In this document: positions 49,401 to 63,659 of the stretch, in pieces | Layout: the number at the start of each line of letters is the position of its first letter | Numbering within the stretch: the stretch's first letter is position 1 | Origin: Megalopta genalis | Taxonomy: Eukaryota > Arthropoda > Insecta > Hymenoptera > Halictidae | Reading direction: 5' to 3' | NCBI RefSeq assembly: GCF_051020955.1 | Contig: NW_027476257.1 | Location: forward strand, 248,001-312,000 | Length of the DNA stretch: 64,000 bases | The notes under the pieces: generated by a model | What the model was told of the DNA's origin: nothing | The model's input: the letters and a program-made list of their open reading frames with translations, nothing else | Database searches by the model: none | Made by a program: the position numbers and the translations under genes

Positions 49401-50045
49401 AAATCAATGCGAAGTAGAAGGCTTAGCTTCAAATCCATGCGACACAAATGATTTAGCTTCAGATACGTGCTATATAAGTGATTAGCTTCAAATGCAGACT
49501 AATTAAACGAGTTAGCTTCATATCCAAGCGAAACACATGATTTAGCTTCAAATCAATCCGATGTAGAAGGTTTAGCTTCAAATCCATGCGAAACAAATGA
49601 TTTAGCATCAAACACTTGGGATATAAGTGGTATAGCTTCAACTACAGTCGAAACAAGAGAGTTAGCTTCAAACCCATGCAAAATACATGATTAAGCTTCA
49701 AATCAATGCTATGTTGAAGGTTTAGTTTCTAATCCATGCGACACATATGATTTAGCTTTTGATACTTGCGATATAAGTGATATAGCAAGAAATGCAGGCG
49801 AAACGAACGAGTTAGCTTCTAGTCCGTGCAAAACACATGATTAAGCTTCAAATCAATGCTATGTGGAAGGTTTAGCTTCAAATGCAGGCGAAACGAACGA
49901 GTTAGCTTCAAATCCATGCAAAACACATGATTAAGATTCAAATCAATGCTATGTAGAAGGTTTAGCTTCAAATCCATGCAAAACAAATGATTTAGCATCA
50001 GATACATGCGATATAAGTGATATGGCTTCAAATGCAGGAGAAACA
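45454..50045. repeat. Long satellite block, copy 2 of 3
   Basis: Matches copy 1 at offset 10314 (to 49442) and copy 3 at offset 6740 (to about 56785). At about 50046 it changes to a segment related to 34250-34980. Confidence 0.85.
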
Positions 50046-50652
50046 AAAGAGTTAGCTTCAAATCCATGCAAAACACATGATTAAGCTTCAAATCAATGCT
50101 ATGTAGAAGGTTTAGTTTCAAATCCATGCGGCACAAATGTTTTAGCTTCAGATACTTGCTATGTAAGTGATTAGCTTCAAATGCAGACTAAACAAACGTG
50201 TTAGCTTCATATCCAATCGAAACACATGATTAAGCTTCAAATCAATGCTATGTAGAAGGTTTAGTTTCAAACCCATGCGGCACAAATGATTTAGCTTCAA
50301 ACACTTGGGATATAAGTGATATACCTTCAAATGCAGTCGGAACAAACGTGTTTGCTTCAAGTCCATGCAAAACGCATGATTTAGCTTCAAATCTATGCGA
50401 TGTAGAAGGTTTAGCTTCAAATCCATGCGACACAAATGGTTTTTCTTCAGATACATGTGACAAACATGATTTAGCATCAACTGCATGCGAAACAAACGAG
50501 TTAGCTTCAATTGCATTCGAAACACATGTCTTAGTTTCAAATCAATGCGAAGTAGAAGGCTTGGCTTCAAATCAATGCGACACAAATGATTTAGCTTCAG
50601 ATACTTGCGATATAAGTGATTAGCTTCAAATGCAGACTAAATAAACGAGTTA
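50046..50652. repeat. Satellite related to 34250-34860
   Basis: Ordinary 30-bp satellite with the GGTTTTTCTTCAG variant near 50439 that is also found near 34640 and 63326. No gene is seen. Confidence 0.7.
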
Positions 50653-51728
50653 GCTTCATATCCAAGCGAAGCACATGATTTAGCTTCAAATCAATCCGAC
50701 GTAGAAGGTTTAGCTTCAAATCCATGCGAAACAAATGATTTAGCTTCAAACACTTGGGATGTAAGTGGTATAGCTTCAAATGCAGTCGAGAGAAGAGAGT
50801 TAGCTTCAAACCCATGCAAAATACGTGATTAAGCTTCAAATCTATGCTATGTTGAAGGTTTAGTTTCTAATCCATGCGGCACAAATGATTTCGATTCAGA
50901 TACATGCGATATAAGTGATATAGCTTCAATTGCAGACTTTCATACGAGTTAGCTTCAAATCCATGCGAAACAAATGATTTAGCTTCAAATCAATGCGATG
51001 TAGAAGGTTTGACTTCAAATGCATGCGAAACAAATGATTTAGCTTCAATCACTTGGGATATAACTGATATATCTTCAAATGCAGACGAATCAAACGAGTT
51101 GGCACCAAATACATGCGATACACATGATTTAGCTTCAAACTCTTGGGACAGAAGTGATAAGGCTTCAAATCAGACGAAACAAACGAGTTAGCTTCATATC
51201 CAAGCGAAGCACATGATTTAGCTTCAAATCAATCCGACGTAGAAGGTTTAGCTTCAAATCCATGCGAAACAAATGATTTAGCTTCAAACACTTGGGATGT
51301 AAGTGGTATAGCTTCAAATGCAGTCGAGAGAAGAGAGTTAGCTTCAAACCCATGCAAAATACGTGATTAAGCTTCAAATCTATGCTATGTTGAAGGTTTA
51401 GTTTCTAATCCATGCGGCACAAATGATTTCGATTCAGATACATGCGATATAAGTGATATAGCTTCAATTGCAGACTTTCATACGAGTTAGCTTCAAATCC
51501 ATGCGAAACAAATGATTTAGCTTCAAATCAATGCGATGTAGAAGGTTTAACTTCAAATGCATGCGAAACAAATGATTTAGCTTCAATCACTTGGGATATA
51601 ACTGATATATCTTCAAATGCAGACGAATCAAACGAGTTGGCACCAAATACATGCGATACACATGATTTAGCTTCAAACTCTTGGGACAGAAGTGATAAGG
51701 CTTCAAATCAGACGAAACAAACGAGATA
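50653..51728. repeat. 538-bp tandem duplication
   Basis: 50653-51190 and 51191-51728 are near-identical. Both start with GCTTCATATCCAAGCGAAGC and end in the shortened CAGACGAAACAAACGAG monomer. The junction falls inside that monomer. Confidence 0.85.
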
Positions 51729-52193
51729 GCTTCAAATTTAAGGGAATGACATGATTTACCATCAAACCATGCGATTTAGAACGTTTTGCTTCAAATCCAC
51801 GCGAAACAATTGATTGAGCTTCAAACACTTGGGATATAGGTTATATAGCTTCAGCTGCATTCGAAACAAACGAGTTAGCTTCAAGTCCAAGCGATGTAGA
51901 AGGTTTAGGTCCAAATCCATGCGACACAAATGATTTCGATTCAGATACATGCGATATAAGTGATATAGCTTCAAATGCAGACGTAACAAACGAGTTAGCT
52001 TCAAATCCATGCAAAACACATGATTAAGCTTCAAATCAATGCAATGTAGAAGGTTTAGCTTCAAATCCATGCAAAACAAATGATTTAGCATCAGATACAT
52101 GCGATATAAGTGATATGGCTTCAAATACAGGAGAAACACACGAGTTAGCTTCAAATCAATGCGATGTAGAAGGTTTACCTTCAAATCCAAGCG
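51729..52193. repeat. Satellite joining the 538-bp duplication to long block copy 3
   Basis: Ordinary monomers matching about 35015-35480 in order, including the CGATTTAGAACG and GGTCCAAATCC variants. Confidence 0.7.
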
Positions 52194-52686
52194 AAGCACA
52201 CGAGTTAGCTTCAAATCAATGCGATGTAGAAGGTTTAGCTTCAAATCCATGCGAAACAAATGATTTAGCATCAAACACTTGGGATATAAGTGATATAGCT
52301 TCAAATGCAGACGTAACAAACGAGTTAGCTTCAAATCCATGCAAAACACATGATTAAGCTTCAAATCAATGCAATGTAGAAGGTTTAGCTTCAAATCCAT
52401 GCAAAACAAATGATTTAGCATCAGATACATGCGATATAAGTGATATGGCTTCAAATACAGGAGAAACACACGAGTTAGCTTCAAATCAATGCGATGTAGA
52501 AGGTTTACCTTCAAATCCAAGCGAAGCACACGAGTTAGCTTCAAATCAATGCGATGTAGAAGGTTTAGCTTCAAATCCATGCGAAACAAATGATTTAGCA
52601 TCAAACACTTGGGATATAAGTGATATAGCTTCAAATGCAGACGTAACAAACGAGTTAGCTTCAAATCCATGCAAAACACATGATTA
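52027..52686. repeat. 330-bp (11-monomer) tandem duplication
   Basis: 52027-52356 and 52357-52686 are nearly identical. Long block copies 1 and 2 have a single copy (near 35307 and 45617), so the duplication is specific to copy 3. Confidence 0.85.
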
Positions 52687-55600
52687 AGCTTCAAATCAAT
52701 GCAATGTAGAAGGTTTAGCTTCAAATCCATGCAAAACAAATAATTTAGCTTCAGATACTTGCGATATAAATGATATAGCATGAAATGCAGGCGAAACGAA
52801 CGAGTTAGCTTCAAATCCATGCAAAACACATGATTAAGCTTCAAATCAATGCTATGTAGAAGGTTTAGCTTCAAATCCATGCAAAACAAATGATTTAGCA
52901 TCAGATACATGCGATATAAGTGATATGGCTTCAAATGCAGGAGAAACATACGAGTTAACTTCAAATCAATGCGATGTAGAAGGATTAGCTTCAAATCCAT
53001 GCGACACAAATGATTGAGATTCAAACACTTGTGATATAGGTGATATAGCTTCAAATGCAGTGGAAACAATCGAGTTAGTTTCAAGTCCATGCGAAACACA
53101 TGATATAGCTTCAAATCAATGCGATGTAGAAGGGTTAGCTTCAAATTCAAGCGAAACGAATGATTTAGCATTAAACACTTGAGATATATGTGATATAGCT
53201 TCAAATGCAGTCGAAACAATCAAGTTAGCTTCAACTCCATGCAAAGCACATGATTGAGCTTCAAATAAAAGCTATGTAGAAGGTTTAGCTTCAAATCCAT
53301 GCGACACAAATAATTTAGCTTCAGATACTTGCGATATAAGTGTTATAGCATGAAATGCAGGCGAGACGAACGAGTTAGCTTCAAATCCATGCGAAACACA
53401 TGATTTAGCTGCAAATCAATGCGATGTAGAAGGTTTAGCTTCAAATCCAAGCGAAACAAATGATCTAGCTTCAGATACTTGTGATACAAGTGATATAGGT
53501 TCAAATGCAGACGAATCAAACGAGTTAGCTTCAAATCCATGCGAAACACATGATTTAGCAGCAAATCAATGCGATGTAGAAGGTTTAGCTTCAAATCCAT
53601 GCGAAACAAATGATTTAGCTTCAGACACTTGCGATATAGGTGATATAGCTTCAAATGGAGAGAAACAAACGAGTTAGCTTCAAACACTTGGGATATAAGT
53701 GATATAGCTTCAAATGCAGACGAAACAAACGATTCAGCTTTAAAATCCATGCGAAACACAGGATTTAGCTTCAAATCAATGCAATGTAGAAGGTTTAGCT
53801 TCAAATCCATGCGAAACACATGATTTAGCAGCAAATGAATGAGATGTAGAAGTTTTACCTTCAAATCCATGCGAAACAAATGATTTAGCTTCAAATCAGT
53901 GCGATGTAGAAGGTTTAACTTCAAATGCATGCGAAACAAATGATTTAGCTTCAATCACTTGGGATATAACTGATATATCTTCAAATGCAGACGAATCAAA
54001 CGAGTTGGCACCAAATACATGCGATACACATGATTTAGCTTCAAACTCTTGGGACAGAAGTGATAAGGCTTCAAATAAAACGAAACAAACGAGTTAGCTT
54101 CAAATTGAAGCGAATGACATGATTTACCATCAAACCATGCGATTTAGAACGTTTTGCTTCAAATCCACGCGAAACAATTGATTGAGCTTCAAACACTTGG
54201 GATATAGGTTATATAGCTTCAGCTGCAATCGAAACAAACGAGTTAGCTTCAAGTCCAAGCGATGTAGAAGGTTTAGGTCCAAATCCATGCGACACAAATG
54301 ATTTCGATTCAGATACATGCGATATAAGTGATATAGCTTCAAATGCAGACGTAACAAACGAGTTAGCTTCAAATCCATGCAAAACACATGATTAAGCTTC
54401 AAATCGATGCTATGTAGAAGGTTTAGCTTCAAATCCAGGCGAAACAAATGATTCAGATTCAGATACATGCGATATAAGTGATATGGCTTCAAATACAGGA
54501 GAAACACACGAGTTAGCTTCAAATCAATGCGATGTAGAAGGTTTACCTTCAAATCCAAGCGAAGCACACGAGTTTGCTTCAAATCAATGCGATGTAGAAG
54601 GTTTAGCTTCAAATCCATGCGAAACAAATGATTTAGCATCCAACACTTGGGATATATGTGATATAGCTTCAAATGCAGCCGAAACAATCGAGTTAGCTTC
54701 AAATCCATGCAAAACACATGATTGAGATTCAAATGAATGCCATGTAGAAGGTTTAGCTTCAAATCCATGCGACACATATGATTTAGCTTTTGATACTTGC
54801 GATATAAGTGATATAGCAAGAAATGCAGGCGAAACGAACGAGTTAGCTTCTAGTCCGTGCAAAACACATGATTACGCTTCAAATCAATGCTATGTGGAAG
54901 GTTTAGCTTCAAATGCAGGCGAAACAAACGAGTTAGCTTCACATCCATGCGAAACACATGATTTAGCAGCAAATCAATGCGATGTAGAAGGTTTAGCTTC
55001 AAATCCATGCGAAACAAATGATTTAACTTCAGACACTTGCGATATATGTGATATAGCTTCAAATGCAGACAAACAAACGAGTTAGCTTCAAACACTTGGG
55101 ATATAAGTGATATAGCTTCAAATGGAGACGAAACAAACGATTTAGATTTAAAATCCATGCGAAACACAGGATTTAGCTTCAAATCAATGCGAAATAGAAG
55201 GCTTAGCTTCAAATTCATGCGGAACAAATGCTTTAGCTTCAGATACTTGTTATATACATGATTTATCATCAACTGCATGCGAAACAAACGAGTTTGCTTC
55301 AAATCCATGCGGAACACATGATTTAGCTACAAATCAATGCAATGTAGAAGGTTTAGCTTCAAATCCATGCGAAACCAATGATTTAGCTTGAGATACTTGC
55401 GATATAAGTGACATAGCTTCAAATGCAGACGAAACAAACGAGTTAGCTTCAAATCCATGTGAAACACATGATTTAGCAGCAAATGAATGCGATGTAGAAG
55501 GTTTAGCTTCAAATCCATGCGATATAGAAGCTTTAGCTTCAAATCAATGCGATGTAGAAGGTTTAGCTTCAAATCCATGCGAAACAAATGGTTTAGCTTC

Positions 55601-56785
55601 AAACACTTGGGATATAAGTGATATAGCTTCAAATGCAGTCGAAACAAACGAGTTAGCTTAAAATCCATGCAAAACACATGATTAAGCTTCAAATCAATGC
55701 TATGTAGAAGGTTTAGTTTCAAATCCATGCGGCACAAATGTTTTAGCTTCAGATACTTGCTATATAAGTGATTAGCTTCAAATGCAGACTAAACAAACGA
55801 GTTAGCTTCATATCCAAGCGAAACACATGATTAAGCTTCAAATCAATGCTATGTAGAAGGTTTAGTTTCAAATCCATGCGGCACAAATGATTTAGCTTCA
55901 AACACTTGGGATATAAGTGATATACCTTCAAATGCAGTCGGAACAAACGTGTTTGCTTCAAGTCCATGCAAAACGCATGATTTAGCTTCAAATCTGTGCG
56001 ATGTAGAAGGTTTAGCTTCAAATCCATACGACACAAATGGTTTTTGCTTCAGATACATGTGACAAACATGATTTAGCATCAACTGCATGCGAAACAAACG
56101 AGTTAGCTTCAAGTGCATTCGAAACACATGTCTTAGTTTCAAATCAATGCGAAGTAGAAGGCTTAGCTTCAAATCCATGCGACACAAATGATTTAGCTTC
56201 AGATACGTGCTATATAAGTGATTAGCTTCAAATGCAGACTAATTAAACGAGTTAGCTTCATATCCAAGCGAAACACATGATTTAGCTTCAAATCAATCCG
56301 ATGTAGAAGGTTTAGCTTCAAATCCATGCGAAACAAATGATTTAGCATCAAACACTTGGGATATAAGTGGTATAGCTTCAAATGCAGTCGAAACAAGAGA
56401 GTTAGCTTCAAACCCATGCAAAATACATGATTAAGCTTCAAATCAATGCTATGTTGAAGGTTTAGTTTCTAATCCATGCGACACATATGATTTAGCTTTT
56501 GATACTTGCGATATAAGTGATATAGCAAGAAATGCAGGCGAAGCGAACGAGTTAGCTTCTAGTCCGTGCAAAACACATGATTAAGCTTCAAATCAATGCT
56601 ATGTGGAAGGTTTAGCTTCAAATGCAGGCGAAACGAACGAGTTAGCTTCAAATCCATGCAAAACACATGATTAAGATTCAAATCAATGCTATGTAGAAGG
56701 TTTAGCTTCAAATCCATGCAAAACAAATGATTTAGCATCAGATACATGCGATATAAGTGATATGGCTTCAAATGCAGGAGAAACA
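52194..56785. repeat. Long satellite block, copy 3 of 3
   Basis: Matches copy 2 at offset 6740. Its right part also forms the first 3177-bp unit described at 53759. Confidence 0.85.
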
Positions 56786-59700
56786 CACGAGTTAACTTCA
56801 TATCAATGCGATGTAGAAGGATTAGCTTCAAATCCATGCGACACAAATGATTGAGATTCAAACACTTGTGATATAGGTGATATAGCTTCAGCTGCTTGCG
56901 AAACAAACGAGTTAGTTTCAAGTCCATGCGAAACACAGGATTTAGCTTCAAATCAATGCAATGTAGAAGGTTTAGCTTCAAATCCATGCGAAACACATGA
57001 TTTAGCAGCAAATGAATGAGATGTAGAAGTTTTACCTTCAAATCCATGCGAAACAAATGATTTAGCTTCAAATCAGTGCGATGTAGAAGGTTTAACTTCA
57101 AATGCATGCGAAACAAATGATTTAGCTTCAATCACTTGGGATATAACTGATATATCTTCAAATGCAGACGAATCAAACGAGTTGGCACCAAATACATGCG
57201 ATACACATGATTTAGCTTCAAACTCTTGGGACAGAAGTGATAAGGCTTCAAATAAAACGAAACAAACGAGTTAGCTTCAAATTGAAGCGAATGACATGAT
57301 TTACCATCAAACCATGCGATTTAGAACGTTTTGCTTCAAATCCACGCGAAACAATTGATTGAGCTTCAAACACTTGGGATATAGGTTATATAGCTTCAGC
57401 TGCAATCGAAACAAACGAGTTAGCTTCAAGTCCAAGCGATGTAGAAGGTTTAGGTCCAAATCCATGCGACACAAATGATTTCGATTCAGATACATGCGAT
57501 ATAAGTGATATAGCTTCAAATGCAGACGTAACAAACGAGTTAGCTTCAAATCCATGCAAAACACATGATTAAGCTTCAAATCGATGCTATGTAGAAGGTT
57601 TAGCTTCAAATCCAGGCGAAACAAATGATTCAGATTCAGATACATGCGATATAAGTGATATGGCTTCAAATACAGGAGAAACACACGAGTTAGCTTCAAA
57701 TCAATGCGATGTAGAAGGTTTACCTTCAAATCCAAGCGAAGCACACGAGTTTGCTTCAAATCAATGCGATGTAGAAGGTTTAGCTTCAAATCCATGCGAA
57801 ACAAATGATTTAGCATCCAACACTTGGGATATATGTGATATAGCTTCAAATGCAGCCGAAACAATCGAGTTAGCTTCAAATCCATGCAAAACACATGATT
57901 GAGATTCAAATGAATGCCATGTAGAAGGTTTAGCTTCAAATCCATGCGACACATATGATTTAGCTTTTGATACTTGCGATATAAGTGATATAGCAAGAAA
58001 TGCAGGCGAAACGAACGAGTTAGCTTCTAGTCCGTGCAAAACACATGATTACGCTTCAAATCAATGCTATGTGGAAGGTTTAGCTTCAAATGCAGGCGAA
58101 ACAAACGAGTTAGCTTCACATCCATGCGAAACACATGATTTAGCAGCAAATCAATGCGATGTAGAAGGTTTAGCTTCAAATCCATGCGAAACAAATGATT
58201 TAACTTCAGACACTTGCGATATATGTGATATAGCTTCAAATGCAGACAAACAAACGAGTTAGCTTCAAACACTTGGGATATAAGTGATATAGCTTCAAAT
58301 GGAGACGAAACAAACGATTTAGATTTAAAATCCATGCGAAACACAGGATTTAGCTTCAAATCAATGCGAAATAGAAGGCTTAGCTTCAAATTCATGCGGA
58401 ACAAATGCTTTAGCTTCAGATACTTGTTATATACATGATTTATCATCAACTGCATGCGAAACAAACGAGTTTGCTTCAAATCCATGCGGAACACATGATT
58501 TAGCTACAAATCAATGCAATGTAGAAGGTTTAGCTTCAAATCCATGCGAAACCAATGATTTAGCTTGAGATACTTGCGATATAAGTGACATAGCTTCAAA
58601 TGCAGACGAAACAAACGAGTTAGCTTCAAATCCATGTGAAACACATGATTTAGCAGCAAATGAATGCGATGTAGAAGGTTTAGCTTCAAATCCATGCGAT
58701 ATAGAAGCTTTAGCTTCAAATCAATGCGATGTAGAAGGTTTAGCTTCAAATCCATGCGAAACAAATGGTTTAGCTTCAAACACTTGGGATATAAGTGATA
58801 TAGCTTCAAATGCAGTCGAAACAAACGAGTTAGCTTAAAATCCATGCAAAACACATGATTAAGCTTCAAATCAATGCTATGTAGAAGGTTTAGTTTCAAA
58901 TCCATGCGGCACAAATGTTTTAGCTTCAGATACTTGCTATATAAGTGATTAGCTTCAAATGCAGACTAAACAAACGAGTTAGCTTCATATCCAAGCGAAA
59001 CACATGATTAAGCTTCAAATCAATGCTATGTAGAAGGTTTAGTTTCAAATCCATGCGGCACAAATGATTTAGCTTCAAACACTTGGGATATAAGTGATAT
59101 ACCTTCAAATGCAGTCGGAACAAACGTGTTTGCTTCAAGTCCATGCAAAACGCATGATTTAGCTTCAAATCTGTGCGATGTAGAAGGTTTAGCTTCAAAT
59201 CCATACGACACAAATGGTTTTTGCTTCAGATACATGTGACAAACATGATTTAGCATCAACTGCATGCGAAACAAACGAGTTAGCTTCAAGTGCATTCGAA
59301 ACACATGTCTTAGTTTCAAATCAATGCGAAGTAGAAGGCTTAGCTTCAAATCCATGCGACACAAATGATTTAGCTTCAGATACGTGCTATATAAGTGATT
59401 AGCTTCAAATGCAGACTAATTAAACGAGTTAGCTTCATATCCAAGCGAAACACATGATTTAGCTTCAAATCAATCCGATGTAGAAGGTTTAGCTTCAAAT
59501 CCATGCGAAACAAATGATTTAGCATCAAACACTTGGGATATAAGTGGTATAGCTTCAAATGCAGTCGAAACAAGAGAGTTAGCTTCAAACCCATGCAAAA
59601 TACATGATTAAGCTTCAAATCAATGCTATGTTGAAGGTTTAGTTTCTAATCCATGCGACACATATGATTTAGCTTTTGATACTTGCGATATAAGTGATAT

Positions 59701-60112
59701 AGCAAGAAATGCAGGCGAAGCGAACGAGTTAGCTTCTAGTCCGTGCAAAACACATGATTAAGCTTCAAATCAATGCTATGTGGAAGGTTTAGCTTCAAAT
59801 GCAGGCGAAACGAACGAGTTAGCTTCAAATCCATGCAAAACACATGATTAAGATTCAAATCAATGCTATGTAGAAGGTTTAGCTTCAAATCCATGCAAAA
59901 CAAATGATTTAGCATCAGATACATGCGATATAAGTGATATGGCTTCAAATGCAGGAGAAACACACGAGTTAACTTCATATCAATGCGATGTAGAAGGATT
60001 AGCTTCAAATCCATGCGACACAAATGATTGAGATTCAAACACTTGTGATATAGGTGATATAGCTTCAGCTGCTTGCGAAACAAACGAGTTAGTTTCAAGT
60101 CCATGCGAAACA
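53759..60112. repeat. Two tandem 3177-bp satellite units
   Basis: 53759-56935 and 56936-60112 match almost completely. The first junction is at ACACAGGATTTAGC (56934 onward), which repeats the state at 53757. Very few differences are visible, so this is among the most recent events in the window. Confidence 0.85.
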
Positions 60113-60339
60113 CATGATTCAGCTGCAAATCAATGCGATGGAGAAGGTTTAGCTTCAAATCCATGGGATACAAATTATTTAGCTTCAAATACTTGCGATA
60201 TAAGTGATATAGCTTCAAATGCAGACGAAACGAACGAGATAGCTTCAAAATGCATGCGATACGCATTATAGAGCTTCAAATCGATGCGAAGTATAAGGCT
60301 TAGCTTCAAATCTATGCGGAACATATGATTTAGCTGCAA
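60113..60339. repeat. Short diverged satellite bridge
   Basis: The monomers here (GATGGAGAAGG, a GCATTATAGAGC variant and GAAGTATAAGGC) resemble the older left part, for example 7990-8030, more than the blocks on either side. It may be a surviving old fragment between two young blocks. Confidence 0.55.
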
Positions 60340-63300
60340 ATCAATGCTATGTAGAAGGTTTAGTTTCAAATCCATGCGGCACAAATGATTTAGCTTCAAA
60401 CACTTGGGATATAAGTGATATACCTTCAAATGCAGTCGGAACAAACGTGTTTGCTTCAAGTCCATGCAAAACGCATGATTTAGCTTCAAATCTATGCGAT
60501 GTAGAAGGTTTAGCTTCAAATCCATGCGACACAAATGGTTTTTGCTTCAGATACATGTGACAAACATGATTTAGCATCAACTGCATGCGAAACAAACGAG
60601 TTAGCTTCAATTGCATTCGAAACACATGTCTTAGTTTCAAATCAATGCGAAGTAGAAGGCTTAGCTTCAAATCAATGCGACACAAATGATTTAGCTTCAG
60701 ATACTTGCTATATAAGTGATTAGCTTCAAATGCAGACTAAATAAACGAGTTAGCTTCATATCCAAGCGAAACACATAATTTAGCTTCAAATCAATCCGAT
60801 GTAGAAGGTTTAGCTTCAAATCCATGCGAAACAAATGATTTAGCTTCAAACACTTGGGATATAAGTGGTATAGCTTCAAATGCAGTCGAAACAAGAGAGT
60901 TAGCTTCAAACCCATGCAAAATACGTGATTAAGCTTCAAATCAATGCTATGTTGAAGGTTTAGTTTCTAATCCATGCGGCACAAATGATTTCGATTCAGA
61001 TACATGCGATATAAGTGATATAGCTTCAATTGCAGACTTTCATGCGAGTTAGCTTCAAATCCATGCGAAGCAAATGATTTAGCTTCAAATCAATGCGATG
61101 TAGAAGGTTTAACTTCAAATGCATGCGAAACAAATGATTTATCTTCAATCACTTGGGATATAACTGATATATCTTCAAATGCAGACGAATCAAACGAGTT
61201 GGCACCAAATACATGCGATACACATGATTTAGCTTCAAACTCTTGGGACAGAAGTGATAAGGCTTCAAATCAGACGAAACAAACGAGTTAGCTATAAATT
61301 TAAGCGAATGACATGATTTACCATCAAACCATGCGATTTAGAACGTTTTGCTTCAAATCCACGCGAAACAATTGATTGAGCTTCAAACACTTGGGATATA
61401 GGTTATATAGCTTCAGCTGCATTCGAAACAAACGAGTTAGCTTCAAGTCCAAGCGATGTAGAAGGTTTAGGTCCAAATCCATGCGACACAAATGATTTCG
61501 ATTCAGATACATGCGATATAAGTGACATAGCTTCAAATGCAGACGAAACAAACGAGTTTGCTTCAAATTCATGCGGAACACATGATTTAGCTACAAATCA
61601 ATGCAATGTAGAAGGTTTAGCTTCAAATCCATGCGAAACCAATGATTTAGCTTGAGATACTTGCGATATAAGTGACATAGCTTCAAATGCAGGAGAAACA
61701 AACGAGTTAGCTTCAAATCTATGCGATGTAGAAGGTTTACCTTCAATTCCAAGCGAAGCACATGATTTAGCTTCAAATCAATGCGATGTAGAAGGTTTAG
61801 CTTCAAATCCATGCGAAACAAATGGTTTAGCTTCAAACACTTGGGATATAAGTGAGATAGCTTCAAAAGCAGTCGAAACAAACGAGTTAGCTTAAAATCC
61901 ATGCAAAACACATGATTAACCTCCAAATCAATGCTATGTAGAAGGTTTGACTTCAAATCCATGTGACACAAATGGTTTAGCTTCAGATACATGTGATAAA
62001 CATGATTTAGCCTCAACTGCATGCGAAACAAACGAGTTAGCTTCATGTCCAAGCGAAACACATGATTTAGCTTCAAATCAATCCGATGTTGAAGGTTTAG
62101 CTTCAAATCCATGCGAAACAAATGATTTAGCTTCAAACACTTGGGATATAAGTGGTATAGCTTCAAATGCAGTCGAAACAAAAGAGTTAGCTTCAAATCC
62201 ATGCAAAACACATGATTAAGCTTCAAATCAATGCTATGTAGAAGGTTTAGTTTCAAATCCATGCGGCACAAATGTTTTAGCTTCAGATACTTGCTATATA
62301 AGTGATTAGCTTCAAATGCAGACTAAACAAACGAGTTAGCTTCATATCCAAGCGAAACACATGATTAAGCTTCAAATCAATGCTATGTAGAAGTTTTAGT
62401 TTCAAATCCATGCGGCACAAATGATTTAGCTTCAAACACTTGGGATATAAGTGATATACCTTCAAATGCAGTCGGAACAAACGTGTTTGCTTCAAGTCCA
62501 TGCAAAACGCATGATTTAGCTTCAAATCTATGCGATGTAGAAGGTTTAGCTTCAAATCCATGCGACACAAATGGTTTTTGCTTCAGATACATGTGACAAA
62601 CATGATTTAGCATCAACTGCATGCGAAACAAACGAGTTAGCTTCAATTGCATACGAAACACATGTCTTAGTTTCAAATCAATGCGAAGTAGAAGGCTTAG
62701 CTTCAAATCAAAGCGACACAAATGATTTAGCTTCAGATACTTGCGATATAAGTGATATAGCTTCAAATGCAGACTAAATAAACGAGTTAGCTTCATATCC
62801 AAGCGAAACACATGATTTAGCTTCAAATCAATCCGATGTAGAAGGTTTAGCTTCAAATCCATGCGAAACAAATGATTTAGCTTCAAACACTTGGGATATA
62901 AGTGGTATAGCTTCAAATGCAGTCGAAACAAAAGAGTTAGCTTCAAATCCATGCAAAACACATGATTAAGCTTCAAATCAATGCTATGTAGAAGGTTTAG
63001 TTTCAAATCCATGCGGCACAAATGTTTTAGCTTCAGATACTTGCTATATAAGTGATTAGCTTCAAATGCAGACTAAACAAACGAGTTAGCTTCATATCCA
63101 AGCGAAACACATGATTAAGCTTCAAATCAATGCTATGTAGAAGGTTTAGTTTCAAATCCATGCGGCACAAATGATTTAGCTTCAAACACTTGGGATATAA
63201 GTGATATACCTTCAAATGCAGTCGGAACAAACGTGTTTGCTTCAAGTCCATGCAAAACGCATGATTTAGCTTCAAATCTATGCGATGTAGAAGGTTTAGC

Positions 63301-63659
63301 TTCAAATCCATGCGACACAAATGGTTTTTCTTCAGATACATGTGACAAACATGATTTAGCATCAACTGCATGCGAAACAAACGAGTTAGCTTCAATTGCA
63401 TTCGAAACACATGTCTTAGTTTCAAATCAATGCGAAGTAGAAGGCTTAGCTTCAAATCAATGCGACACAAATGATTTAGCTTCAGATACTTGCGATATAA
63501 GTGATTAGCTTCAAATGCAGACTAAATAAACGAGTTAGCTTCATATCCAAGCGAAACACATAATTTAGCTTCAAATCAATCCGATGTAGAAGGTTTAGCT
63601 TCAAATCCATGCGAAACAAATGATTTAGCTTCAAACACTTGGGATGTAAGTGGTATAGC
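60340..63659. repeat. Copy of 31658-34977 (offset 28682)
   Basis: Matches with few differences over 3320 bp. It contains an unoccupied version of the transposon target (TGCTATATAAGTG near 60708). Confidence 0.85.
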
